From Pseudomonadales bacterium (GTDB lineage: Bacteria; Pseudomonadota; Gammaproteobacteria; Pseudomonadales; DC-out160): a DNA stretch of 64,000 nt. Location of the stretch: positions 144,698 to 208,697 of the forward strand of contig JAHRWA010000044.1 of the NCBI GenBank assembly GCA_019090455.1, given 5' to 3'. A program made the translations under genes and the position numbers. The first letter of the stretch is position 1. The number at the start of each line of letters is the position of its first letter. Below are positions 17,719 through 25,571 of the stretch, piece after piece. The notes beneath the pieces are model-generated. The model was not told the origin of the DNA. It did no database searches and was given only the letters and a program-made list of their open reading frames with translations.

Positions 17719-18480
17719 TTACGACATGTTCATTCCACCATTCACTGGGATACATGCTCCGGAGATATAAGAACCTGATTTTCCACACAAAAAAACTACA
17801 GTTTGAGCAATATCACTAGGTTCTCCTAGACGGGCGAGTGGTATTTGGGCCAATAATACATCGCGTTGAGCGTCAGGTAGATCTTTGGTCATATCCGTAT
17901 CAATAAAGCCTGGTGCTACAACATTAGCAGTAATGTTACGACTACCAAATTCACGAGCTACTGAACGTGTAAACCCTTCTAGCCCAGCCTTAGCTGCTGC
18001 ATAGTTAGCCTGCCCTGCATTACCAGTCGACCCCACAACAGATCCAATGTTAATAATTCGGCCCCATCTCGCTTTTGACATACCTCGCAAGCACAGCTTT
18101 GTCACCCTAAAGACTGAACTCAAATTGGTATTCATTACTGAATCCCACTCATCATCTTTCATGCGCAACAGAATATTATCGCGTGTTATACCTGCGTTAT
18201 TTATCACAATTGAGGGCAATTCAAATTTGGACTTGAGGCCATCAAAAGCCATTTTTACAGACTCTCCATCCGCCACATTCATAACAATTCCGGCGCCTTT
18301 TGCACCCATTTTATTTAGATAAGCAGTTATATGATCCGCCCCAGCGTCTGTGGTCGCCGTCCCTACCACCGTTGCACCGGCTTCAGCCAATCCTTGCGCA
18401 ATCGCCAAACCTATACCGCGACTTGCACCAGTTACTAAAGCCACCTTCCCGTCCAAAGACGATGTATTCAGTTCTGTCAT
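17719..18480 (-). CDS. fabG: 3-oxoacyl-ACP reductase
   Basis: NADPH-dependent reductase of the fatty acid elongation cycle, short-chain dehydrogenase family. Cofactor site VTGASRGIGLAIAQGLA, NNAGITRDN, catalytic Ser in IGSVVGSTGNAGQ and YAAAKAG with the Tyr-Lys pair are all present. The start is placed at the ATG at 18480 (253 aa), preceded by AAGGATC; an upstream in-frame TTG at 18498 lacks support. It follows fabD by 24 nt and is co-transcribed with it by inference. Confidence 0.97.
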   Translation of the reverse strand: MTELNTSSLDGKVALVTGASRGIGLAIAQGLAEAGATVVGTATTDAGADHITAYLNKMGAKGAGIVMNVADGESVKMAFDGLKSKFELPSIVINNAGITRDNILLRMKDDEWDSVMNTNLSSVFRVTKLCLRGMSKARWGRIINIGSVVGSTGNAGQANYAAAKAGLEGFTRSVAREFGSRNITANVVAPGFIDTDMTKDLPDAQRDVLLAQIPLARLGEPSDIAQTVVFLCGKSGSYISGACIPVNGGMNMS

Positions 18481-18504
18481 TTTTTTTGATCCTTTCAATT
18501 TCTA

Positions 18505-19518
18505 TTACTGTCCACATTTTTCAATGATATTGCTCGCTACCGAACTATCAATTGACCGCGCTGCTGTATCGGTCGATGCTAACTCAAGAACCGCAGCATG
18601 CGCTTTTTCAAATTTACCAATGTCAGACATAGGATAGGCAATTAAGCTTTTATCAATTCTCTTGCTTAAGCCAGATAGTACTTTTCCTGGCCCACACTCC
18701 AACATATGCGTCACACCGGAGGATGTAATAGTTCGAATGACAGAAACCCATCCAACCGGATTATACACTTGCCTAATCAAAGCCGACTTAATCAAATCAC
18801 TATCGACTTCAGGTTTTGCATCGACATTGTTAATTATGGGTATATTTGGTCGGCGTAAAGTGATACCACCTAACTCTTCTTCGAGCTTTTCAGCGGCAGG
18901 CTTCATTAACCAACAATGCGAAGGCACGCTCATGGCTACCGGCATCACTCTAGCCTTAGCCGACTTTGCGAGGGCTGATGCCCGATCAACTGCCGCTTTA
19001 TTTCCACCAATCACGATTTGGCCCGGTGAATTATAGTTTGCGCAAGACACTACCTCATCACCCGATGCTTCCTTACAAATTTGTTCAACCAATCGATCAT
19101 CCAATCCGATGATGGCCGCCATTGAACCATGGCCTTCAGGTACTGAATCTTGCATAAACCGGCCCCTCAATCGTACAAGCTTAGCAGCCTCCCCTAAACC
19201 TATCGCTTCCGAGCAAACCAACGCAGTGTATTCTCCTAAACTATGCCCCGCCATCACGTCAGGCTTTCTACCTTGCTTTGCAAGCCAGACTCGCCAAATG
19301 GCGACGCCTGCCACAAGCATGATGGGCTGAGTAACTTCAGTTCTATTTAACTCCTCCATGGGACCATTCTGTATTAAGCCCCACATATCATAACCAAGGG
19401 CGTCCGATGCCTCTTCAAAAGTCTCGATAACGCAAGCATTTTGCTCTGCATAATCGGCCAACATCCCAACAGATTGTGAGCCTTGCCCTGGGAATAGGAT
19501 TGCAAACTTGTGAGCCAT
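18505..19518 (-). CDS. fabD: malonyl-CoA:ACP transacylase
   Basis: Loads malonyl groups onto ACP. The N-terminal FPGQGSQSVGML, the nucleophile elbow GHSLGEYTAL (Ser near residue 93), the RLRGRFMQDSV arginine region and the histidine in SVPSHCWLMKPAA identify it. At 337 aa it is about 25 residues longer than most FabD proteins because of a polar C-terminal tail after the ISDIGKFEKA-like end of the core. It is preceded directly by plsX, without the fabH gene that separates them in E. coli. Confidence 0.95.
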   Translation of the reverse strand: MAHKFAILFPGQGSQSVGMLADYAEQNACVIETFEEASDALGYDMWGLIQNGPMEELNRTEVTQPIMLVAGVAIWRVWLAKQGRKPDVMAGHSLGEYTALVCSEAIGLGEAAKLVRLRGRFMQDSVPEGHGSMAAIIGLDDRLVEQICKEASGDEVVSCANYNSPGQIVIGGNKAAVDRASALAKSAKARVMPVAMSVPSHCWLMKPAAEKLEEELGGITLRRPNIPIINNVDAKPEVDSDLIKSALIRQVYNPVGWVSVIRTITSSGVTHMLECGPGKVLSGLSKRIDKSLIAYPMSDIGKFEKAHAAVLELASTDTAARSIDSSVASNIIEKCGQ

Positions 19519-19728
19519 ATTTGAGTCCTTTTATAAAATAGAGGGTATTATGGGAAATGAAAATAGAGGCTACGCCACCGCATCAGACATGGCTAACAGA
19601 GAAGATGATAACGCCAATCGCCCACCCAACCAATACTGTATTAGTAACAAAGTATGATAGAACTCAACCAATTGCTGCTTAAACAACGGTGACAGTTACC
19701 CCTAGATCAAGCGGGGAATAGGATGAAG

Positions 19729-20766
19729 TTAATTTTCTCTCATCGCAGCCTGAATTCTGGATTCCGCCATACCTTGGCCGACTAATGCGGGTATATTAGT
19801 GCGGACCTCCTCAATGGCTAACCGAATTGCGGTAGCAAAACTCATAGCATCGGCATTACCATGACTTTTAATTGCAATGTGCTTTAGTCCAACCATGCTA
19901 GCACCATTATATTCAGCAGGATCCATTCGTTTGCGCAAACGTTTCAGTACAGGCATAGATATGAAAGCCAGTAATTTCGTGTACCAACTTCTCGTTATCT
20001 CTTTCTTAAGATTACTGCTCAGCATTTTCGCCAAACCTTCACTTGTTTTAAGAGCAATGTTACCGACAAAACCATCACATACGACAACATTTGCGTCGCC
20101 CGTATAGATAGCATCGCCCTCCACATAACCTATATAGTTTATTGATGGGCTCGCTCTCAACAACTCGTTGGCTCGCTTTACCTGATCGTTACCTTTTATT
20201 TCTTCCTCTCCAATATTTAACAACCCCACACGTGGCTCAGCGATACCATCAAGCTCTTGAGCTATGATGGACCCCATAACGGCAAATTGGAAAAGCTGTT
20301 TTGCACTACAATCAACGTTGGCGCCAAGATCTAGCATCTTGCAGTGCCCGTTTACTGTTGGAATGGAGGCGATGATAGCAGGCCTATCAATATTGGGGTG
20401 AGTCTTAAACACGAACCGGCTAATCGCCATTAATGCGCCGGTATTGCCCGCACTCACTAGCGCATGTGCTCGACCTTCCTTGACTAAGTCCGCAGAAACT
20501 CGCATAGAAGATTTTTTTTTAAGGCGTAAAGCAGCTGATGGCTTATCGTCCATCTCGACGATTTCTAACGCTTCAACAATCCTGAAACTTTCGGTTTCGT
20601 GCCTTCGCAATTTTTTTAGCTCATCACGAATGGCATTACCCCTACCTACAAGAAGTACCCGCAACTCTGGAATCGCATCAATACACGACAATGCCGCAGG
20701 TACAGTCACCTGAGGGCCAAAATCCCCACCCATTGCATCAATCGCAATAGTGACGATATCAGCCAA
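19729..20766 (-). CDS. plsX: phosphate acyltransferase PlsX
   Basis: Makes acyl-phosphate from acyl-ACP for phospholipid synthesis (PlsX/PlsY route). Recognised by TIAIDAMGGDFGPQVTVPAA at the start, SAGNTGALMAISRF, MLDLGANVDCSAKQLFQFA and GDANVVVCDGFVGNIALK. The only reasonable start is a TTG at 20766, 2 nt after the rpmF stop; family alignment does not allow a later start because AMGGDFGP follows at once. 345 aa, normal length. Confidence 0.95.
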   Translation of the reverse strand: MADIVTIAIDAMGGDFGPQVTVPAALSCIDAIPELRVLLVGRGNAIRDELKKLRRHETESFRIVEALEIVEMDDKPSAALRLKKKSSMRVSADLVKEGRAHALVSAGNTGALMAISRFVFKTHPNIDRPAIIASIPTVNGHCKMLDLGANVDCSAKQLFQFAVMGSIIAQELDGIAEPRVGLLNIGEEEIKGNDQVKRANELLRASPSINYIGYVEGDAIYTGDANVVVCDGFVGNIALKTSEGLAKMLSSNLKKEITRSWYTKLLAFISMPVLKRLRKRMDPAEYNGASMVGLKHIAIKSHGNADAMSFATAIRLAIEEVRTNIPALVGQGMAESRIQAAMREN

Positions 20767-20768
20767 TA

Positions 20769-20954
20769 CTATTCATCGTCTTCAGGAGTGATTATCACTT
20801 GGCGACCACGGTAAAAACCGTCCTCTGAAATATGATGACGACGATGAGTTTCGCCTGTAGTCGGCTCTGAAGAAAGAGTGCTTGCGCTGAGTGAATCATG
20901 AGAGCGTCTCATACCACGTCTTGAACGAGATTTTTTACTTTTTTGAACGGCCAC
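20769..20954 (-). CDS. rpmF: 50S ribosomal protein L32
   Basis: L32 of the large ribosomal subunit, 61 aa. The frame is open further upstream, but the family start [19 protein letters not shown] and a GGAG sequence 8 nt before it place the start at GTG 20954. The zinc-binding cysteines of some L32 proteins are absent, as in many gammaproteobacteria, and the C-terminus contains the usual [15 protein letters not shown] segment. Part of the yceD-rpmF-plsX unit. Confidence 0.97.
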   Translation of the reverse strand: MAVQKSKKSRSRRGMRRSHDSLSASTLSSEPTTGETHRRHHISEDGFYRGRQVIITPEDDE

Positions 20955-21087
20955 GATCAATGCTCCTTTAAAGCATAGATTTATAAAAAAACTGGCCAAG
21001 TACTCAAGGGAGTGACTTAGCCGTTACCCATTTTACTACTTATCTAAAATCACTACGTACTACAATTACACCCCGATATGATCAAGG

Positions 21088-21639
21088 CTATTTGCTAGAA
21101 TCCGTCTTACTACTTTTTAAATTTGTATTCTTTAAAGCTTCCAACACCTTGAACGGATTTTCGCGCGCTGGCTGATTCAATTCAGGAATGTCTTTTTTTT
21201 GGTACTGGGATATGTCACATCCTGAATCAGTATGATTTGCCACAATAGGCAAAGCCAAGATAAGATCATCTTCAATTAAATCAACAAGCTGTACATTATC
21301 ATCCAACATCATCACTGGATCATATTGGTCCGGCAATTGCTCTTCCTGAGCTTCAGTGTATATAAAAGCTAAACTAAAGTTCGCTTCCAGCGAATGCGCA
21401 AGAGGCTTCAAGCAACGCTGACACAACAAATTCACAGAGCACTTAGCATTTCCTTTCGCAACTCTCACACCTTGTTCATCTTTATGAAACGCCAACTCCA
21501 AATAAACTTGGCCCTCTGCACTCTCGACAGAATCTAAAACACGCTGAAGCCGACCAACAGGAAGCTCTCCATCAAGCCGTATTCCCTGTTCTGCTAGCTT
21601 TTTAACGTTTATGGTATGTGGTAATTGCCTGTTTAACAT
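21088..21639 (-). CDS. yceD: YceD/DUF177 family protein
   Basis: A 183-aa protein of the DUF177 family, conserved upstream of rpmF and linked to 23S rRNA levels in some organisms. The CQRCLKPLAHSLEANFSLAFI motif near residue 70 and the acidic DLIEDDLILALPIV segment are typical. First gene of the yceD-rpmF-plsX-fabD-fabG run; 133 nt separate it from rpmF. Function inferred only from the family and position. Confidence 0.92.
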   Translation of the reverse strand: MLNRQLPHTINVKKLAEQGIRLDGELPVGRLQRVLDSVESAEGQVYLELAFHKDEQGVRVAKGNAKCSVNLLCQRCLKPLAHSLEANFSLAFIYTEAQEEQLPDQYDPVMMLDDNVQLVDLIEDDLILALPIVANHTDSGCDISQYQKKDIPELNQPARENPFKVLEALKNTNLKSSKTDSSK

Positions 21640-21698
21640 AAGCGCGCAATGATAGGGTTCTGCAACACAACTGTCAAAAGAAATTAAAACTACTCTAA

Positions 21699-21726
21699 CA
21701 GCATGAATTAAATAAAATTTATGCTG
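21699..21726 (-). terminator. 11-bp stem-loop between sppA and yceD
   Basis: CAGCATGAATT (21699-21709) pairs with AATTTATGCTG (21716-21726) over 11 positions including one G-U, with a 6-nt loop. It lies about 95 nt after the sppA stop and about 60 nt before the yceD start on the same strand. The T-tract is weak, so it is either an sppA terminator or a leader hairpin of yceD. Confidence 0.45.
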
Positions 21727-21819
21727 CCGCTAGAGGCTTTCTATCAACAATCATTGGGGATTTATTCTGCCCAATTGACTCAAAGAGCCGAAAAAACCAA
21801 AAACGTGCCTTAAATACGG

Positions 21820-22770
21820 CTACTTTAGACCAAAAGGGACGATACCCAACGCCATGGCAAAACCCTTGCCCAGACTCACTCCCAATTTATCTGCAAAACT
21901 ATCGAAAGGATTAGGCTTAACCGTATAATCTACAATTTCTTCTACGCCAATCACTTCCCTGGCGATATAACCTGGACTACCTAACGCATCGATCAATCCA
22001 ATTTCCAATGCCTGCTGGCCAGTCCAAAACATCCCACTAAACGTTTCTTCCGTCTCTTTTAGGCGATCACCTCGCCCCTTTCGCACACTATCGATAAATT
22101 GCTGATGAACTACACCTAGAAGTATTTGAAACTTCTCCACTTCCTCCTTCTTTACTGGCGAAAACGGATCTAGCATTGCTTTGTTATTACCGGATGACAT
22201 GACACGGCGATCAATACCTATCTTATCCATCACGTCAGAGAAACCAAACCCTGAGCTAATCACACCGATAGATCCAACAATACTCGCAGGATCCGCATAA
22301 ATCTCCTCAGCGGCTGCCGCGATATAATATGCGCCAGATGCACCCATATCCGTAATTGCGGCATAAACATTTATTTCAGGGTGTTTTTCCCGAAGTCGTA
22401 ATATTTCGTTAAAAACAAACCCAGATTGAACAGGACTCCCACCGGGACTATTAATACGTAAAATAATACCCGCAACTTGCTTACTCTCAAAAGCATCCCT
22501 AAGCCCAGAAACGATGATATCAGCACTTGCGTCCTGCGATGCAGCTATCATGCCTTCCACGTCTACAACGGCAGTATGCTTATCAGTGGGTTTTTCCGGC
22601 ATCCAATTATTAGGAGAAAACATCCACAAAGCGAAGAAAATATAAGTGAAAGTTAATAACTTAAAAAAGATACCCCACCGACGTGACTTACGTTGATCAA
22701 CCATCGACTGGTTTAACAAGGATTCAATCAGTGCCCACTCTTTAGGACCAGCCTCTTTCACTTCACTCAT
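21820..22770 (-). CDS. sppA: signal peptide peptidase SppA (short, 36K type)
   Basis: Inner-membrane serine protease that degrades cleaved signal peptides. A membrane anchor lies near residues 35-53, then the ClpP-like protease domain with INSPGGSPVQSG, the nucleophile serine in DMGASGAYYIAAAA and the general-base lysine probably in SSGNNKAMLDPF. At 316 aa it is the single-domain type found in Pseudomonas, not the 67K tandem E. coli form. The gene pair with the HAD phosphatase and rluC is conserved. The maf gene often found between sppA and yceD is missing here. Confidence 0.94.
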   Translation of the reverse strand: MSEVKEAGPKEWALIESLLNQSMVDQRKSRRWGIFFKLLTFTYIFFALWMFSPNNWMPEKPTDKHTAVVDVEGMIAASQDASADIIVSGLRDAFESKQVAGIILRINSPGGSPVQSGFVFNEILRLREKHPEINVYAAITDMGASGAYYIAAAAEEIYADPASIVGSIGVISSGFGFSDVMDKIGIDRRVMSSGNNKAMLDPFSPVKKEEVEKFQILLGVVHQQFIDSVRKGRGDRLKETEETFSGMFWTGQQALEIGLIDALGSPGYIAREVIGVEEIVDYTVKPNPFDSFADKLGVSLGKGFAMALGIVPFGLK

Positions 22771-22822
22771 ACCTCAACCTTAAATACTTAATTTAATATC
22801 TAACTAATCGATTCATCTACTA

Positions 22823-23479
22823 TCATGCTAGCAGCTTAATTTGATCTAACAGACGGATAGGCTCATCAACGCAGAATATTGGGCCATGCCTCTCCAATCG
22901 CTCCAAAGAATGAGCCCCATAAGTTACCCCTATACTAGAAATACTGGCCAATGATGCCATTTCTAAATCATATTCAGTATCCCCAATCATCAAAGCCGAC
23001 TCTGGGCATAGCGCTAATTCATCCAGTATTTCAAACAGCATTTTGGGATGCGGCTTCGATTCCGTCTCATCTGCACACCGGCTTGTCACAAAATAAGACG
23101 ACAATCCACTTTGCTTCAGCACTCGATTCAAACCTTGTCTACTTTTCCCCGTCGCAATAGCAAGCTGAAAATCTGCCTCTACTAAGCCGTCTAATAGCGC
23201 CGTTACTCCATGGAACAATGGCGTGGATACAGTACACACGTTAACGTAATGATGACTATAACTGAGACGCAAGGATTCTCGCTCTGATGATAATGCATCA
23301 GGATAGAGTACTAAAATAGCTTCCGGTAGCCCAAGACCAATAATATTTTCGATTTCTTGAAATCCCAACGCGCCCAACCCACACTCGACTCCCGCCGCCT
23401 GCATTGAGGCGACTATTTTTGCAGTAGAATCCATCAACGTGCCATCCCAATCAAAAATCACTACCGACCGCTTACTCAT
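22823..23479 (-). CDS. HAD-superfamily phosphatase (Gph-like)
   Basis: A 218-aa HAD hydrolase, subfamily IA. Motif I is FDWDGTLMDS (residues 9-18), motif II includes AIATGKSRQGL, motif III the lysine in ESKPHPKML, and motif IV GDTEYDLEMA. The cap is the small helical type inserted after motif I. Located between rluC and sppA, where Pseudomonas also has a HAD gene. Likely acts on a small phosphoester such as phosphoglycolate, but the substrate is unknown. Confidence 0.9.
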   Translation of the reverse strand: MSKRSVVIFDWDGTLMDSTAKIVASMQAAGVECGLGALGFQEIENIIGLGLPEAILVLYPDALSSERESLRLSYSHHYVNVCTVSTPLFHGVTALLDGLVEADFQLAIATGKSRQGLNRVLKQSGLSSYFVTSRCADETESKPHPKMLFEILDELALCPESALMIGDTEYDLEMASLASISSIGVTYGAHSLERLERHGPIFCVDEPIRLLDQIKLLA

Positions 23480-23505
23480 TTAACACCTTTTCTATTTCTA
23501 GATAA

Positions 23506-24465
23506 TTATTTCACATTTAGATTTTCTAACCGACCAAGGCCATCCGCTAAAGCAGGGTCCAGCGGAGCCTCGAACCGCTGATGACCTATTTCTGGCAACT
23601 CAAACTCCAACGTCTTAGCATGCAAAAAAAGCCTTTTAATGCCCACCTCCTTACCTTTTTTATTCATATCTTTATCACCGTATTTATCATCTCCAATTAT
23701 GGGGTGGCCCTCATATTGCGCATGAACTCGAATTTGGTGAGTTCTACCCGTCAAAGGAGAAGCTTGCAACAACGTATTATTTGAGTAACGCTGCAATACA
23801 GTAAAATGCGTTTTCGATTCTTTGCCTTCACTAGAAACTTGCACAATCCTCTCTCCCGCCATTGCCGCATTCTTCTTCAGCGGTGCATCCACGACCACAT
23901 GCTTACCGTGCCAACGTCCGGCGACTAATGCCCAGTATTGCTTTTTCATGGTCCCTTCTCGCAATTGTTCATGTAAACTTTTCAAGACAATCCGCTTTTT
24001 AGCAAGAAGCAGTAAACCCGACGTATCCCTATCCAACCGATGCACAAGCTCTAAGTATTGATTAGGGTCGTAACAGGTTCTCATCACCTCTATAACCCCA
24101 CTACTAATTCCGCTACCACCGTGTACCGCTAGACCTGAAGGCTTGTTAAGCACAATTAAACCCGCATCCTCATAAATAATTTGGGATCTCAAACTCTCTG
24201 CCCTGCTAACAGAGACGACCATCTCTTTTTTTTCTGAAACTCGTATTGGCGCAATCCTGACCACATCGGCTTTTTCTAATCGCAAATCGGGCTTCGCACG
24301 TTTTTTATTTACTCTTATTTCCCCCTTACGAATTAATTTATAAATCCGTGACTTAGGAACACCTTTCAGTAATCGCTGCAAAAAATTATCTAACCTTTGA
24401 CCTACAAAATTTTCTGAGATCTCGTGATAGGTGACACCCGTAAAATCATTTGAATCTAATTGCAT
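23506..24465 (-). CDS. rluC: 23S rRNA pseudouridine synthase RluC
   Basis: Converts uridines 955, 2504 and 2580 (E. coli numbering) of 23S rRNA to pseudouridine. An S4 RNA-binding domain occupies about residues 20-75 (RLDNFLQRLLKGVPKSRIYK), followed by the synthase domain with the catalytic aspartate in VHRLDRDTSGLLLLAK and TGRTHQIRVHAQYEGHPIIGD. Divergent from rne across a 1.1 kb gap, the standard rluC/rne arrangement, which supports RluC over RluA or RluD. Confidence 0.95.
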   Translation of the reverse strand: MQLDSNDFTGVTYHEISENFVGQRLDNFLQRLLKGVPKSRIYKLIRKGEIRVNKKRAKPDLRLEKADVVRIAPIRVSEKKEMVVSVSRAESLRSQIIYEDAGLIVLNKPSGLAVHGGSGISSGVIEVMRTCYDPNQYLELVHRLDRDTSGLLLLAKKRIVLKSLHEQLREGTMKKQYWALVAGRWHGKHVVVDAPLKKNAAMAGERIVQVSSEGKESKTHFTVLQRYSNNTLLQASPLTGRTHQIRVHAQYEGHPIIGDDKYGDKDMNKKGKEVGIKRLFLHAKTLEFELPEIGHQRFEAPLDPALADGLGRLENLNVK

Positions 24466-24543
24466 TCGTACTGCTACCTTATCAATTAATCAATCATATG
24501 TTTCAGTGCTATGTATTTGATGCGCTTATATTTTACTGCTATC

Positions 24544-24607
24544 CTTACGCCGTACGTAAGTCTAACTGCACTGGTCTAGCTCGTGCGAGCCACCGACTCT
24601 TCAGTCG
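24544..24607. other. three consecutive short hairpins upstream of rluC
   Basis: CTTACG/CGTAAG (24544-24560, 5-nt loop), GCTC/GAGC (24579-24590, 4-nt loop) and CGACT/AGTCG (24594-24607, CTTC loop) follow one another within 64 bp. They lie 79-142 nt upstream of the rluC start and would be in its leader if transcription starts further up. No T-tract is found on either side. Could be a structured leader or a small RNA. Confidence 0.4.
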
Positions 24608-24920
24608 ATTACAAGCACGAATAATTAAGACCAACATGCAAAAGACTAATAACTGTATTTTGAAGTACGGGCAACCTACTAAAGCTTGCCGGTAAATCAA
24701 CCTTAAAGTAAAAAAGTAAACAGACTTGCAAGCAAAAACAATTTGGGAGCAATCTTTCTCCATACCCCTAGAGATAGAAGTATAAGGAATGATTTGCTCA
24801 AAATAAAATCGCGGAATAAGCGATTGGCAAAAGAAAACAGACCCAGTACAAATGACTCCAATCGGCAAAATGTCGAAAAAGCTCATTATCGGTCTTAAAT
24901 TCAAACACACATAAATGAGA

Positions 24921-24949
24921 TTGACACACTTTAAGCTGATCAGTTTATA
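24921..24949 (+). promoter_or_regulatory. candidate sigma-70 promoter for rne
   Basis: A perfect -35 TTGACA (24921-24926) is followed after 17 bp by TTTATA (24944-24949), with TATACA overlapping it 2 bp later. It points toward rne and would give a leader of about 610 nt. No competing promoter of similar quality was found between here and the rne start. Confidence 0.5.
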
Positions 24950-24956
24950 CAAAGCA

Positions 24957-25571
24957 ATCAATAATCGATCAGTTATTGTAATCGGTGTTAATCAAGGTCA
25001 AACCGAAACCCCTGTATATTTTCAGCCCAAGAGCTGACGATGTGCAGGAGCAGAAAAAACTGCCGGTTTAAAGAAATAGCAAAAAAACGAATAACGAATA
25101 CGACATAGAAAATAAGTGGATTAACTAAACGGCATTAAGATCATAGCTGTTTAACTTTGCGAAATTCATCATGGGCATAGGGTTGCACCTTGTACAAGTA
25201 CAAGGAATAACGTAACTGAATATATGACTATGGGTACTTTGACTTTGAGGCTGCATCACAGCCTCGGTTAAGTGCAACGATCAAATAGAAAATCACCTCG
25301 ACCAGAGATGAAATATCGAAAACGCTCAGGGTGGTTATCATAAAAACAGCAAAGAAAAAACATTTGCAACCCCTACCTTTCTAAAAGGTCATAACAACAG
25401 GGCTAAAGCAAAATCGCTGATCACACGTCGCATCATGTTGATTCCTTTTCACCGTTCAAAGCGTTATTTCTATTTCTAATGACCTACCTTGTTTATTTAG
25501 CTGCCTTGAATTTAGTGATAAAACGCGGGTTCTAGCCAACCAATTCCGCCCCAACGAAATTACGGAAGTAC
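24957..25571 (+). promoter_or_regulatory. long structured 5' leader of rne
   Basis: About 615 nt of untranslated sequence between the candidate promoter and the rne ATG, nearly twice the 361-nt E. coli leader. Three clear hairpins: a two-tier stem at 25011-25048 (outer CCTGTA/TGCAGG, symmetric 5x5 internal loop, inner TCAGC/GCTGA); an inverted repeat CCTTGTAC/GTACAAGG at 25188-25205; and GAGGCTG/CAGCCTC with a 5-nt loop at 25247-25265. In E. coli the rne leader is bound and cut by RNase E itself, which sets its level; the same use here is inference. No ORF in this stretch is convincing. Confidence 0.5.

Noticed and set aside
24545..24961. 138-aa minus-strand ORF in the rluC-rne gap
   Set aside because: No family resemblance, cysteine- and hydrophobic-rich composition typical of a chance frame, and it overlaps the probable rne promoter and the hairpin trio.
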